DNA from: Oceanococcus atlanticus
GTDB taxonomy: Bacteria; Pseudomonadota; Gammaproteobacteria; Nevskiales; Oceanococcaceae
Length of the DNA stretch: 64,000 nucleotides
Assembly: GCF_002088235.1 (NCBI RefSeq)
Contig: NZ_AQQV01000003.1
Location: 434,001 to 498,000 of the forward strand
Direction of reading: 5' to 3'
This document shows positions 44,517-53,991 of the stretch, in pieces (position 1 is the stretch's first letter; every line of letters begins with the position of its first letter). The notes under the pieces were generated by a model. The model was not told the DNA's origin. It made no database searches and worked only from the letters and a program-made list of their open reading frames with translations. The translations under genes and the position numbers were made by a program.

Positions 44517-45033
44517 GCTGTACCAACTGGGTGAACGAACACCGCAACTCGACGGCGGCAATTTTGTGGCGGATGACGCCCGCGTCATCGGCTCCGTGCA
44601 GCTCATGCAGGATGCCAGCATCTGGTTCGGCTGTGTACTGCGCGGTGACAACGACGACATCGTGATCGGTGAACGCAGCAACATTCAGGACGGCTCCGTA
44701 CTGCACACCGACCCCGGCATCAAGTTGATTGTGGGTAACGATGTGACGGTCGGTCACCAGGCCATGCTGCATGGCTGCACGATCGGCGACAACACGCTGA
44801 TCGGCATTCAGGCGGTCATCCTCAACCGCGCCAAGATCGGCAAGAACTGCATTATCGGCGCTGGCGCATTGATTCCGGAAGGCAAAGAAATTCCCGACAA
44901 TTCGCTGGTCATGGGCACGCCCGGCAAGGTGGTCAAGGAGAATCCGCCCAACGTAGCCGCCATGCTCAAAATGCAGGCGGCGCACTATGTGCAGAATGCT
45001 CGTCGCTATCTGAACGATCTCAAACCGCTGTAA
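44515..45033 (+). CDS. Gamma-carbonic-anhydrase-like hexapeptide-repeat protein
   Basis: 172 residues of left-handed beta-helix hexapeptide repeats ([59 protein letters not shown]). Histidines in the HTD, GHQ and LHGC contexts are the zinc/metal ligands of the gamma-CA/YrdA/PaaY family. The C-terminal helix [11 protein letters not shown] is typical. Carbonic anhydrase activity is not assured; many YrdA-type members lack measured activity. The start is the family-typical MLYQLG, with AGGGAAG upstream; an in-frame ATG at 44482 is less likely. Confidence 0.9.
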   Translation: MLYQLGERTPQLDGGNFVADDARVIGSVQLMQDASIWFGCVLRGDNDDIVIGERSNIQDGSVLHTDPGIKLIVGNDVTVGHQAMLHGCTIGDNTLIGIQAVILNRAKIGKNCIIGAGALIPEGKEIPDNSLVMGTPGKVVKENPPNVAAMLKMQAAHYVQNARRYLNDLKPL

Positions 45034-45102
45034 GACCGCACCACACACAATGGCATCGCATGCACGATGCCGTCTCACAAGAACATCATTGGGGGGAGAC
45101 CC

Positions 45103-46953
45103 ATGACGACACCGTCCCGCGCGCTGCTGGGCGCGCTCTGCCTGTGCTTGCTGGCCGCATGTTCAGGCGCCGATCGCACGCCCACTCAGGCCAGCAGCAC
45201 CGATACCGGCAGCCCCCCGTCATCGTCCCCTGCTGACAAGACCCTGGCCGATCTGTGCATCGCAGTCGGCGGCAGCGCCGCGCTGTGTGACGCCCTCACT
45301 GCTGTGGGTCTCAGTTCGGCCGACTTCCCGGGCGTACGCAGCGTCCCGGACCTGGCCTGTGCCGATGACTACCTGGCCACCGCACGGCTGCCGGTGAATC
45401 CGCTGCCCTTCGCGATCGTGCCGGAGGACACAACCGGGCAGGGTGGCGGCCCGGCCGAACCCGAGGTGGCGCGAGCCTTGCCCGGCTTGATCCATCAGCG
45501 TGGTCCCACCGCCAGTTTCACGCATGAATTCGATTTCGCCGTGCACGAAGGGCGCATCTACAGCCGTCCAAGGCCACAAACCACCGGCGTGGAGGAAGCT
45601 TGGCATGAGGTGCTGCTGCCGCGTTGCCTGCACGGTCAGGTCAGCGAAATTTCCGCGGATGGTTTTGTCCTGCTCGCTGCCAATGCGCAACGTGACATCT
45701 ACACGCTGGATTTTGGTGACAGTGGCTGGACACGTCGCTGGGGACCACTGTTCTGGCTCGATATGGGCGTCACCATTCCACCGGATGTGACGCACTGGGC
45801 TGCCTCTGAACTGCACTCCGGTTTCGATGATTACTTCGTCGATATCGCCGGTCGCAAGAATGATTTTTGGGGCATATTGATGCTCTACATGTTGCGTGGC
45901 GATGGCCAGCGCATCACCCATTTCGATCCCTGGCTGCCGGCCGACGAAAGCCGCGAAATCTGTCCGCCTGAAGAAGGCGCGGCCATGATGGAAGGCTTAT
46001 CGGCCAGCGGCTCCACCATGATGGTGGTGACCAGTCGTGGGCGCATCTACACGCGCCTGTATGACTTCGATATCTCCGGTGCCAATACCGTGTTGCACGA
46101 CTATTCCTGGTTTGATCAGGAGGGTGTGGAGGACTACAAGATTCAGCTGCCCGCACCGGACTGGATTCGTCACCCGGACGTTCCCGGCAGCGTGACCAAC
46201 CGCGTCAGCATTCGCAAGATCAGCCCGGGCACCGAACACCGCATCATGCGCATCGAAGGTACGGATGCGTCCGGCAACAGCGGATTCTGGGAAAAGGACA
46301 TCAGCGAGCTGGGTGATGAAGCCTGGCATTTCGTCTTCACCGGCCAGGCGCTGCAGGGCAAAGCGCTACCGACCCAGGGCCCGCATGAACAGGAGGTCGA
46401 ACGATTCGACTATCAGGGCATGATCGCAGGCCATCCGGCACGCGTGAAAGGCTTCCGTCCGTACTGCTCGCCCGCCACGCTGGAAATTGATTTCGGCGAA
46501 GAAACCTTGCCGCTGACCCTGCACAGCCTGGATGGGATGCGTCAGGAACGTCGTGCACCAGGGCTGGATGCGTTCCCGCACTATTACCGCAGCGCTCTGG
46601 AAGTCCCGCAAGACATCTGGGACAAGCGCGACAGCTTGAGCGCGGACATCCAACAATTCATTGGCAACCATTTCAACGAGCGCCAGTTGCCCGGCCCGAT
46701 GCAGGCCACCCTGAACCTGATGCAATTCCAGGCACCGTGCTGGAACCTTGTCCGACTGCACGACAATCTCGGCGACTATGTGACCCAGCCCCCCTTGCCG
46801 GATGTCGGAAATGTTGCTGCGGAGAGTCCGCTGCTCAGCGCATTGGTGCCGGAGTTATTGTCCAGCGATCCGGATCTGGCTGCGGTTTTTCCGGCGCTGG
46901 GTGAAGGCGTGCTCGGACTCGGACTCAGGCCGTGTCCGGTGACCTTGCCCTAG
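45103..46953 (+). CDS. Large orphan lipoprotein
   Basis: 616 residues. A lipoprotein signal with lipobox LLAAC-S, a Ser/Thr/Pro-rich linker (about 25-50), then a large aromatic-rich domain. Many short strands such as GRIYSRPRP, FVLLAANAQRDIYTLDFGD and MMVVTSRGRIYTRLYDFDI suggest a beta-propeller or similar repeat fold. Several Cys (in ADLCIAVGG, ALCDAL, DLACADD, EICPPEE, YCSPATLE, PCWNL) could form periplasmic disulfides. I recognise no family. The ATG at 45103 has a strong GGGGGGAGA ribosome-binding site and puts the signal at the N-terminus. Probably monocistronic and envelope-located. Confidence 0.78.
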   Translation: MTTPSRALLGALCLCLLAACSGADRTPTQASSTDTGSPPSSSPADKTLADLCIAVGGSAALCDALTAVGLSSADFPGVRSVPDLACADDYLATARLPVNPLPFAIVPEDTTGQGGGPAEPEVARALPGLIHQRGPTASFTHEFDFAVHEGRIYSRPRPQTTGVEEAWHEVLLPRCLHGQVSEISADGFVLLAANAQRDIYTLDFGDSGWTRRWGPLFWLDMGVTIPPDVTHWAASELHSGFDDYFVDIAGRKNDFWGILMLYMLRGDGQRITHFDPWLPADESREICPPEEGAAMMEGLSASGSTMMVVTSRGRIYTRLYDFDISGANTVLHDYSWFDQEGVEDYKIQLPAPDWIRHPDVPGSVTNRVSIRKISPGTEHRIMRIEGTDASGNSGFWEKDISELGDEAWHFVFTGQALQGKALPTQGPHEQEVERFDYQGMIAGHPARVKGFRPYCSPATLEIDFGEETLPLTLHSLDGMRQERRAPGLDAFPHYYRSALEVPQDIWDKRDSLSADIQQFIGNHFNERQLPGPMQATLNLMQFQAPCWNLVRLHDNLGDYVTQPPLPDVGNVAAESPLLSALVPELLSSDPDLAAVFPALGEGVLGLGLRPCPVTLP

Positions 46954-46963
46954 CCAGGCCCTG

Positions 46964-47713
46964 CTAACGCGCTGGCGGGCGCAGATACACGTCGTAAACC
47001 ACGCGTCCGCCGCCAAAACTGAGATCCGGCTTGGCCAGTCGCACCTTGGCGCCGCGCGGCGGACGTTTGAGCACAACGCGGCGCGCCCCACTGTCCATGG
47101 CACGCTGCCACAGCTGCTGTGCATCAGCGTCGGGCCCGACCAGGCTCTGCATGATCTGCATCTCAAGCGCAGGGGCGGCACGGCGTCCGCTGTCGGGAAA
47201 CATGGGATCAAGAAAGATCGCATCGGCTGTTGCGGCCTGAAGACTGCGCCCGTCATCGTGGCGCAGACGGATACGCGCCGCCGTCTCACCAGTGGCTCGG
47301 GCGAGCGCATCGCGCAGCAGGGCATGGATCAACGGATGGCGCTCGTACCAGTCCATGCACGCGCCCAGACTGGCCAAGCACCACGCGTCCCGGCCCAGGC
47401 CAGCCGTGGCATCCACAATGTAGGCGCCAGGATGCTTGTGCAGGCCGCAAGCTTTGGCCAGAGGTTGCTGACGTCCGGCCGAGACGCGTCGACGCATCTC
47501 GGCACTGAAGAAATCGATCCGCAAGGGCCGTTGTCGAGGGCTTTGCGCATTACCAACCACCAGTTCGCCGGCCTCGCGTCGCAACACCCAGCGCGTGCTG
47601 GCCTCGGCAGGCGGCAGTGACAGCTCGGCCAGCGCAGGGTCGTCGGGCGCCAGCACATGCCCGGCGTCGGCCAGGTCGGGATATCCAGGCTGCTCCGTTA
47701 AGTGTTTATCCAC
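46964..47713 (-). CDS. rsmJ: 16S rRNA m2G1516 methyltransferase
   Basis: 249 residues. A SAM-dependent methyltransferase acting on 16S rRNA G1516. The SAM-binding motif VDATAGLGRDAWCLASLG (about residues 98-115), the catalytic-type FLDPMFP, and QSLVGPDADA followed by RRVVLKRPP are specific to RsmJ/YhiQ. The N-terminal region is variable as in the family. The start appears to be GTG at 47713. It is convergent with the orphan lipoprotein, 10 bp apart. Confidence 0.93.
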   Translation of the reverse strand: MDKHLTEQPGYPDLADAGHVLAPDDPALAELSLPPAEASTRWVLRREAGELVVGNAQSPRQRPLRIDFFSAEMRRRVSAGRQQPLAKACGLHKHPGAYIVDATAGLGRDAWCLASLGACMDWYERHPLIHALLRDALARATGETAARIRLRHDDGRSLQAATADAIFLDPMFPDSGRRAAPALEMQIMQSLVGPDADAQQLWQRAMDSGARRVVLKRPPRGAKVRLAKPDLSFGGGRVVYDVYLRPPAR

Positions 47714-47899
47714 CTGCGCCCACCATCATCCTCAGGCACCACTCAGGGCGCCGCGCCTCCGCATGCGGGATCACGCCATGGTCAGGGCTAGGCCAGCTGG
47801 CAAGGCGTGCGTAGCGGCCGGTCATGAATGCGGGCTAGAATCGATCATCAATGCATTATGCCGATGCCCAGGCGGGCAAGGCACCCAATTCCTGATTTT

Positions 47900-48829
47900 A
47901 TGAACGCACTGGAACAACTCGGCCAGTTGAGCACGCTGGTTGCAGACAGCGGCGACCTCGACGCCATTCGCCGCTTCAAACCCACTGACGCCACGACCAA
48001 TCCGAGCCTGATCCTGGCCGCGGCGAGCACCGATCATGCCGCCACCTGGGCGCGCGAAGCGCTGGTGGCAAGTGGCGGCAACATCGACCGGGCGCGCGAG
48101 AAACTGACCGTGCGCTTCGGCTGCGAAATTCTCAAATCCGTGGGCCGCTATGTCTCTACGGAAGTCGATCCGCGAGCATCCTTCGACACCCAGAAAACCA
48201 TACAGGCGGCCGAACGCATCATTGCGGACTACGCCGCCGCCGGGGTTGGCCCCGAGCGGGTACTGATCAAGATCGCTTCAACCTGGGAAGGCATCCGCGC
48301 GGCGCGCGTGCTGGAATCGCGCGGCCTGCGCTGCAATATGACGCTGCTGTTCGGTTTTGCCCAGGCGCGCCAGTGCGCCGACGCCGGGGTCACCCTGATT
48401 TCGCCGTTTGTGGGCCGCATCCTCGACTGGCATGTGGCCAATGGCCTCAAAGTCGAAAGCCCTGAGCAGGATCCCGGCGTGCAGTCGGTACGGCGCATCT
48501 ACCGCTGGTACAAGGCGCACGGCTACCCCACGCAAGTCATGGGCGCGAGCTTCCGCAACACTGGCGAAATTCTGGCCCTGGCCGGCTGCGACCTGCTGAC
48601 CATCGCGCCCAAGCTGCTCGACGAGCTGGCTGCAGACACCAGCACACGAGTTGAGGCCCAGCTGAGCGCCGATCAGACCAGCGAGGATCCGCGCGAGATT
48701 CCCGACGAGGCCCGCTTTCGTGCGGAACTCAACGACGACGCCATGGCCACTGAAAAACTCGCCGACGGCATTCGCCGCTTCGCCGCCGACCAGGCCAAAC
48801 TGGACAGCTGGCTGGCCTCTCTGGCGTGA
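47900..48829 (+). CDS. tal: Transaldolase
   Basis: 309 residues. It transfers a dihydroxyacetone unit between sedoheptulose-7-phosphate and glyceraldehyde-3-phosphate in the pentose-phosphate pathway. The family signatures TDATTNPSLIL (29-39) and IKIASTWEGIRAA with the Schiff-base Lys124 are present, with SPFVGRILDW later. It belongs to the TalB-like group by length. The ribosome-binding site before the ATG at 47900 is weak; in-frame upstream codons look non-conserved. The stop overlaps the nudL GTG start. Confidence 0.96.
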   Translation: MNALEQLGQLSTLVADSGDLDAIRRFKPTDATTNPSLILAAASTDHAATWAREALVASGGNIDRAREKLTVRFGCEILKSVGRYVSTEVDPRASFDTQKTIQAAERIIADYAAAGVGPERVLIKIASTWEGIRAARVLESRGLRCNMTLLFGFAQARQCADAGVTLISPFVGRILDWHVANGLKVESPEQDPGVQSVRRIYRWYKAHGYPTQVMGASFRNTGEILALAGCDLLTIAPKLLDELAADTSTRVEAQLSADQTSEDPREIPDEARFRAELNDDAMATEKLADGIRRFAADQAKLDSWLASLA

Positions 48830-49455
48830 TCCGCACTCAATTGGTTGATCGGCTCGAGGACGTACTCGAGCACACCCACGCCGAGCATCCGCGCCGCATG
48901 GCGCGCTGGGAACTGCCCCTGGGGCTGGATTACGTCCTGCAGAAGCGCTGGACCCGTCGACTGCGACCGGCCAGTGTGCTGGTCGGTGTTCGCGACAAGG
49001 ATGCACCCAGCATCATCATGACGGTGCGCTCGGAAAACCTGCGCGCCCACGGCGGGCAGATCAGCTTCCCCGGCGGGCGCAAAGACGAGGGCGACGAATT
49101 CCCTGTGGGCACGGCCTTGCGCGAAGCCCAGGAAGAAATCGACCTTGATCCCGCCGCGGTGAAGGTCATCGGCTATCTCGACGATTACCCGACCATCTCC
49201 AAGTTCCGGGTCACCCCGGTGGTCGCCCTGGTGGATGCCGCTGCACCCGTGCATTCGGACTCCGAAGAGGTCGCGGAAGTGTTCGAGCTACCGCTGTCCT
49301 TCGTCCTCGAACGACGCAACTACCAGATGCGCAAACTCGGCCGTCTGGGGCTCAAGTACTACGAGCTGAACTACAAGCACTACCGCATCTGGGGCGCCAC
49401 GGCCGGGATGCTCTATAACCTGCAGCAGATGTTCGAAGCCCATGAGCTGGTCTGA
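48826..49455 (+). CDS. nudL: NUDIX CoA pyrophosphatase
   Basis: 209 residues. A Nudix hydrolase that cleaves CoA to phosphopantetheine and adenosine 3',5'-bisphosphate. The Nudix box (GRKDEGDEFPVGTALREAQEE) is intact, preceded by the CoA-pyrophosphatase-specific stretch LRAHGGQISFPGG. The GTG start at 48826 overlaps the transaldolase TGA. The 3' end overlaps the MazG-like gene by 14 bp, so the three are translationally coupled. Confidence 0.93.
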   Translation: MIRTQLVDRLEDVLEHTHAEHPRRMARWELPLGLDYVLQKRWTRRLRPASVLVGVRDKDAPSIIMTVRSENLRAHGGQISFPGGRKDEGDEFPVGTALREAQEEIDLDPAAVKVIGYLDDYPTISKFRVTPVVALVDAAAPVHSDSEEVAEVFELPLSFVLERRNYQMRKLGRLGLKYYELNYKHYRIWGATAGMLYNLQQMFEAHELV

Positions 49456-49843
49456 TCACAAGGCCGATGCCGCAGCGCCTCTGAGCGAGGCCCGCCGCCT
49501 GCAACAAGCGGCGGCCGAACTGGGTTTTGACTGGCCGGATCTGCCACCGCTGTGGGACAAACTCGAAGAAGAACTGGGCGAATTCCGTGAAGCGGTGGAC
49601 AGTGGCGACAGCCAGGCCATGCAGGATGAGCTGGGTGACCTGCTGTTCATGCTGGTCAATTTCTCTCGCTTTCTGAAGCTGTCACCAGAGCAGGCGCTGG
49701 ACAGTGTCAATCGCAAGTTCATCCGGCGTTTGCGTCATGTCGAACACAAGCTGACCGAACATGGCCGCGACTGGGCCGACTGCACGCTGGACGAACTTGA
49801 AGCCTGGTGGCAGGACGCCAAAACCAACGGCCCAGAAGTCTAG
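49442..49843 (+). CDS. Single-domain MazG-like nucleotide pyrophosphohydrolase
   Basis: 133 residues, about half of E. coli MazG. It carries one MazG domain with the metal-binding helix pairs [16 protein letters not shown] and [17 protein letters not shown] (EExxE and ExxD type) and the [12 protein letters not shown] stretch typical of the active C-terminal domain of two-domain MazG. Such enzymes hydrolyse NTPs to NMPs. It overlaps nudL, giving two pyrophosphohydrolases in one unit, which suits nucleotide or cofactor housekeeping. Its stop overlaps the convergent sthA by 4 bp. Confidence 0.88.
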   Translation: MSWSDHKADAAAPLSEARRLQQAAAELGFDWPDLPPLWDKLEEELGEFREAVDSGDSQAMQDELGDLLFMLVNFSRFLKLSPEQALDSVNRKFIRRLRHVEHKLTEHGRDWADCTLDELEAWWQDAKTNGPEV

Positions 49844-51237
49844 GCCAAACGGTTCATCCCGTTGAGCGCCGCAACCCGGTAGGCCTCGGCCATGGTCGGG
49901 TAGTTGAAGGTGGTTTCAATGAAGTAATCCAGGCCAGGGCCGCCATTTTGCGTGGCCATCACGGTCTGACCGATGTGGATGATTTCCGATGCCCGGTCGC
50001 CAAAGCAGTGCACGCCCAACACCTCGCGTGTATCGGCATGGAAAATCAGCTTGAGCATGCCCACGGTTTCACCGGCCATCTGGGCCCGCGCCAGGTGTTT
50101 GAAGTAGGCGTAGCCGGACTCGTAAGGCACGTTGGCAGCGGCCAGTTCCTGCTCGGTGCGCCCCACCGATGACAGTTCCGGGATGGTGTAGATACCCGCT
50201 GGCATCAGATCAAACAGTTCGTTGACCCGCTCCGGATTGAGCCGGTGAGACAAGGCGAAACGTCCCTGGTCATAGGCACTCGACGCCAAGGCCGGGTAAC
50301 CGATAATGTCGCCCACCGCATAGATATGCGGGATGTCGGTCTGATAGGCCTCGTTGACGCTGAGCTGCCCACGCGAATTGACCGGTAGGCCTAGATCCTC
50401 CAACCCCATACCGGCCGAGTTGCCGGTGCGGCCGTTGGCCCACAGCAGCACGTCAGACTTGAGCCTGCGGCCCGATTTCAGATGCAGCACCACGTCATGC
50501 TCACGCGCTTCGACGTGCGAGTACTCTTCGTTGTGCCGGATCGTGATGCCCTGATCACGCAGGTGATAGGACAGGGCTTCACTGATCTCCTCATCCATGA
50601 ACGACAACAGCCGTCCCTGGGTGTTGACCAGATTGACCTTGATACCGAGATTGGCAAAGATCGATGCGTACTCGCAGCCGATCACACCGGCACCATAAAT
50701 GGTGATGGAGCGCGGGTGTTCCTTGAGTTTGAGGATGGTGTCGCTGTCGAGAATGCGCGGGTGATCGAAATCCAGCCCCTCGGGATGATAGGGCCGAGAG
50801 CCGGTGGCGATCACGATGGTCTTGGCCTTGATCTGCGCCACGGTGTGGCGCTCATGCTCAATCATCAGCGTATGCGCGTCTTTGAAGCGCGCCGCACCTT
50901 CGATGATCGGCACATCATTGCGCTCGTAGGCGCGGTGGCGACTGGCAACCTGGCGCCCGACCACGCCGCCCGCGGTTTCCAGCAGTTCCGGGTAGGTCAC
51001 CCGGATCTGACGCCGCAGGGATTGCAGCAGCGGATTGTGACGCACCTCGTTGATTTGCTTGACCGCGTAGCGCAAGGCCTTGCTGGGTATGGTGCCCCAG
51101 TGGGTGCAGCCTCCGCCGACATCCACATAGCGTTCGATGACCACCGTGCTGAGGTGGTTCTTGGCCGCCATCATGGCAGCCCCTTCACCGGCAGGGCCGG
51201 TGCCGATTATGGCGACGTCAACGTTGTACTTTTTCAC
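49840..51237 (-). CDS. sthA: Soluble pyridine nucleotide transhydrogenase
   Basis: 465 residues. An FAD flavoprotein equilibrating NADPH and NADH. The N-terminal FAD motif [11 protein letters not shown] is followed by [16 protein letters not shown], where the second redox Cys of lipoamide-dehydrogenase relatives is Thr, as expected for SthA. A central NAD(P) motif ([18 protein letters not shown]), YAVGD and a C-terminal dimerisation domain complete it. The ATG overlaps the upstream ParA-like gene by 4 bp, so the two are coupled. Confidence 0.96.
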   Translation of the reverse strand: MKKYNVDVAIIGTGPAGEGAAMMAAKNHLSTVVIERYVDVGGGCTHWGTIPSKALRYAVKQINEVRHNPLLQSLRRQIRVTYPELLETAGGVVGRQVASRHRAYERNDVPIIEGAARFKDAHTLMIEHERHTVAQIKAKTIVIATGSRPYHPEGLDFDHPRILDSDTILKLKEHPRSITIYGAGVIGCEYASIFANLGIKVNLVNTQGRLLSFMDEEISEALSYHLRDQGITIRHNEEYSHVEAREHDVVLHLKSGRRLKSDVLLWANGRTGNSAGMGLEDLGLPVNSRGQLSVNEAYQTDIPHIYAVGDIIGYPALASSAYDQGRFALSHRLNPERVNELFDLMPAGIYTIPELSSVGRTEQELAAANVPYESGYAYFKHLARAQMAGETVGMLKLIFHADTREVLGVHCFGDRASEIIHIGQTVMATQNGGPGLDYFIETTFNYPTMAEAYRVAALNGMNRLA

Positions 51238-51995
51238 TTGAGACTGCGGTAGAGATCCTGAAACTGCTTGGAGATTTTGTGCGAGGGTGCAAGGTAGACC
51301 AGCGGAATCGACTGATCATGTGATTCCTTGACCTTGATCGAGCTGGCCAGACGGGTCTTGAGTATCGGCATGCCTTCTTCGGTCAGTTCCTTGACCAGCC
51401 GCTGTGGCAGATTGGCGCGCTCCTGAAACTGATTGACGATGATGCCTTCGATACTCAGATCTTCGTTGTGGTCGGCCTGAATCTCTTCGATATTTTCAGT
51501 CAGCGTGTACAGGGCCTGACGGGCGAAATCGTCGCAGTCGAAGGGAATCAGGCAGCGGTCGGCCGCGATCAGGGCCGAACGGCTGTAGAAATTCAGCGCC
51601 GGTGGGGTGTCGATATAAATCTCGTCATAATCCGACAGCTTGCTCAGGGCATTGCGCAGCTTGTAGATCTTCTGCCGTGATTCCAGCTTGACGATCAGAT
51701 GCTCAAGATCCGGATGCGCCGCGACCACATGCAGGTTGTCGAACGGGGTGGGGGCGATGTGCGGGCGCAGGTCGGCAGCCTTGAGGCTGCGCCCCAACGT
51801 GCCTTCGAAGAAGTCCGCCATGCTGCTCGGCGCCGGCGTGTCCTGGCTGCCCAGCAGGTACTGGCTGGTGTTGCACTGAGGATCCAGATCCACAACCAGG
51901 GTCTTGCGTCCGCGCGATGCGCTGATCGCGGCCAGATTGCACACGATCGTGGTTTTGCCCACACCACCTTTTTGATTGAACACCACTCTGCGCAT
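51234..51995 (-). CDS. Solitary ParA-family ATPase
   Basis: 253 residues. A deviant Walker A ATPase: [10 protein letters not shown] near residues 6-15, [13 protein letters not shown] (Walker A' Asp), and [12 protein letters not shown] (Walker B). ParA proteins form ATP-dependent gradients on nucleoid DNA to position cargo. No ParB, McdB or parS site is adjacent, so it is an orphan ParA. I place the start at 51995 (MRRVVF); an in-frame ATG at 52007 is possible. It overlaps sthA by 4 bp at the 3' end, an unusual partner. Confidence 0.9.
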   Translation of the reverse strand: MRRVVFNQKGGVGKTTIVCNLAAISASRGRKTLVVDLDPQCNTSQYLLGSQDTPAPSSMADFFEGTLGRSLKAADLRPHIAPTPFDNLHVVAAHPDLEHLIVKLESRQKIYKLRNALSKLSDYDEIYIDTPPALNFYSRSALIAADRCLIPFDCDDFARQALYTLTENIEEIQADHNEDLSIEGIIVNQFQERANLPQRLVKELTEEGMPILKTRLASSIKVKESHDQSIPLVYLAPSHKISKQFQDLYRSLK

Positions 51996-52086
51996 GCCAA
52001 CTCCCACGGGCGATTTTCAGGTGGCGCAATGTTAGCGCAAGCCCTGCTGCATGGCACAATACACGGGTGAATAAATTGGACTGAAT

Positions 52087-52404
52087 GTGGACTCAAGTCA
52101 GCACATCGAAATACCCACCTATGACAAGCTGCTGGGCGAAACCGCACGCGTCAGCTGGGCCGAGATTGAACGCATGTTCGCCGTTGGCCGGGTGGTCGAG
52201 GTCGCCGAACCGCTGGATCTTATCGACGTGGCGCAAGCGTTTGCCGACGATGACAAGGATCGCGTGCGCGACTGGATGCAAGCCGGGCAGGTTGGCCATC
52301 TGGCCGATCACAATGCCGCCCGCTGGGCGGCGGACAACTCCTTGGAGCTGTGGGCCGTGGTGGTCAGCCCCTGGGTGCTGGTTCAGGAACGTAGCAAACG
52401 CTAA
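52087..52404 (+). CDS. DUF2288-family protein
   Basis: 105 residues, cytoplasmic, no membrane segment. The pattern ETARVSWAEIERMFAVGRVVEV, followed by AFADDD and a C-terminal LWAVVVSPWVLVQER, is that of DUF2288 proteins found widely in proteobacteria and cyanobacteria. Function unknown. The start is GTG at 52087. It is divergent from the ParA-like gene and is followed by an intrinsic terminator. Confidence 0.85.
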   Translation: MDSSQHIEIPTYDKLLGETARVSWAEIERMFAVGRVVEVAEPLDLIDVAQAFADDDKDRVRDWMQAGQVGHLADHNAARWAADNSLELWAVVVSPWVLVQERSKR

Positions 52405-52407
52405 AAG

Positions 52408-52431
52408 AAAAGCGGCCCTGGGGCCGCTTTT
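52408..52431. terminator. Bidirectional terminator between DUF2288 gene and alkB
   Basis: AAAAGCGGCCC / GGGCCGCTTTT with a minimal loop; a T-run is present on both strands. It serves the convergent DUF2288 and alkB genes. Confidence 0.85.
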
Positions 52432-52449
52432 CACCTCCGCCTTGATCCC

Positions 52450-53859
52450 TCAGGCTGCCTTTGCTGGCTTGAAATCTGGTTTTTCGCGCACCGCACAGTC
52501 TGGGCAGGGCCAGTCGTCTGGCAGCGCCGCCCATGGCGTACCCGGGGCATAGCCCTCACGCGGGCAGCCTTCGGCCTCGTCGTAGATGTAGCCGCAATCC
52601 GTGCAGGCGTAGCGGGTTGCCCCGGTCGCAGCATGCGCAGTGCTGGGGCTTTCGCTGTCATGGTGCGCGTCGCTGAGTCCGGCGTCCGGTTCAGCACGCT
52701 GCCAGCGCGCCAGCAACGCTTGGCGCTTGGGCGCATGCAAATGGGCTTTGCTGATGTCGCCGTTGTGGTGCGCCGCCACCAGCGGATCCATGACCCGGAA
52801 CCACAGCCACGGCACATAGGCCAGCATCAGCATCGAGGCATAACCGGACGGCAGCTGCGGGCTTTCGTCGAAATGGCGCAAAGCCTGAAAGCGACGGGTC
52901 GGATTGGCGTGGTGATCGGAATGACGCTGCAGCTGGTACAGCACCAGATTGGTCACAATGTGATTGCTGTTCCAGGAATGGCGTGGTGCGCAGCGCTCGT
53001 AACGACCATTTGCGGCTTTCTGACGCAGCAGGCCGTAGTGCTCGATGTAATTGATGACTTCAAGCAGGCTGGCGCCGAAAAAGGCCTGTGCAAAGAGGAA
53101 ACTCAGGGCCCATGGCCCCAACCACAGGGCCAGCCCGCCAAACAGCACGGCCGTCATGGCCCAAGCCTGCAGATTGTCATTCTCAAGGGCCCATACGCTC
53201 TTGCCCTTGCGCTGCAGGCGCTGTTCTTCGATCTCCCAGGCTGAACGCACGCTGCCAAGCATGGTCCGCGGCAGGAAAGCCCAGAACGATTCGCCCATGC
53301 GTGAGCTGGCCGGATCCTCCGGCGTGGCCACATTCTTGTGATGGCCACGGTTGTGTTCCACGTAGAAATGTCCGTATGCCACCGGCGCCAGGGTCAGCTT
53401 GGCCAACCAGCGGTCCAGGCTTTCTTTCTTGTGACCCAGCTCATGCGCCGTATTGATGGCCACGCCATTGATGGTGCCGCAGGTCAACGCCAGACCCAGT
53501 ATGGTCCAGCCACCCAGATCCCCGGTCATAAATACCCAGGCTCCCAATATGGTCATGGCGAACTGGGCTGGGATGTAGGCGTAGACGATCAGACGGTAGT
53601 AAGCATCATTTTCAAGCCGCTCGACCGCAGCTTCGGGCGGGTTGCTGCGGTCCGTCCCGATCAAACGATCAAACAGCGGAATGACGGCATACATCAAGAT
53701 CGGCCCGCCCCAGGCAAATACGCTGTACCCGGTCAGGTAGAACAACGCTACGGACAGGAAACCAAGCGTTGGCAACAGGGGACTCAGCAGCCACAGGTAG
53801 CGCTTGCCGTCCTGCCACTGCATCGCATCCGAAACGGACATGGATTGGGTTGTGCTCAT
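52450..53859 (-). CDS. alkB: Alkane 1-monooxygenase AlkB fused to rubredoxin
   Basis: 469 residues. A membrane di-iron alkane hydroxylase converting medium/long n-alkanes to 1-alcohols. Histidine boxes are HELGH (H139, H143), EHNRGHH (H169, H173, H174), [10 protein letters not shown] (H274) and LQRHSDHH (H313, H316, H317). Six hydrophobic helices are present. After an acidic/His-rich linker (about 385-415) comes a complete rubredoxin with CTDCG (C419, C422) and CPDC (C452, C455), supplying electrons in cis. The position I align with the chain-length residue Trp55 of the Pseudomonas GPo1 enzyme is Met56. The start at 53859 has GAGGAG upstream; in-frame ATGs further upstream lack this. Divergent AraC regulator next door. 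Confidence 0.95.
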   Translation of the reverse strand: MSTTQSMSVSDAMQWQDGKRYLWLLSPLLPTLGFLSVALFYLTGYSVFAWGGPILMYAVIPLFDRLIGTDRSNPPEAAVERLENDAYYRLIVYAYIPAQFAMTILGAWVFMTGDLGGWTILGLALTCGTINGVAINTAHELGHKKESLDRWLAKLTLAPVAYGHFYVEHNRGHHKNVATPEDPASSRMGESFWAFLPRTMLGSVRSAWEIEEQRLQRKGKSVWALENDNLQAWAMTAVLFGGLALWLGPWALSFLFAQAFFGASLLEVINYIEHYGLLRQKAANGRYERCAPRHSWNSNHIVTNLVLYQLQRHSDHHANPTRRFQALRHFDESPQLPSGYASMLMLAYVPWLWFRVMDPLVAAHHNGDISKAHLHAPKRQALLARWQRAEPDAGLSDAHHDSESPSTAHAATGATRYACTDCGYIYDEAEGCPREGYAPGTPWAALPDDWPCPDCAVREKPDFKPAKAA

Positions 53860-53945
53860 GCTGATTCTCCTCATGGCTATTCTGGTGCACGACCCGCCTC
53901 GGGGCCATGACATGCAAGCATTGTGGGGCGCTGCTCGCACCGCGG

Positions 53946-53984
53946 CTTGTCATTTCTTGACAAGTTCCTGTCATTTTCAGACAG
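53946..53984. promoter_or_regulatory. Tandem 21-bp-spaced operator-like repeats between alkB and araC-type gene
   Basis: Two related dyads: CTTGTCA-N5-TGACAAG (53946-53964) and CTGTC-N7-GACAG (53968-53984). Each contains TGTCATTT, the copies starting at 53948 and 53969, exactly 21 bp (two helical turns) apart. That is the geometry AraC-family dimers use. The sites are about 90-125 bp upstream of alkB and end 8 bp before the AraC-type start. Confidence 0.6.
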
Positions 53985-53991
53985 TTCAGGT

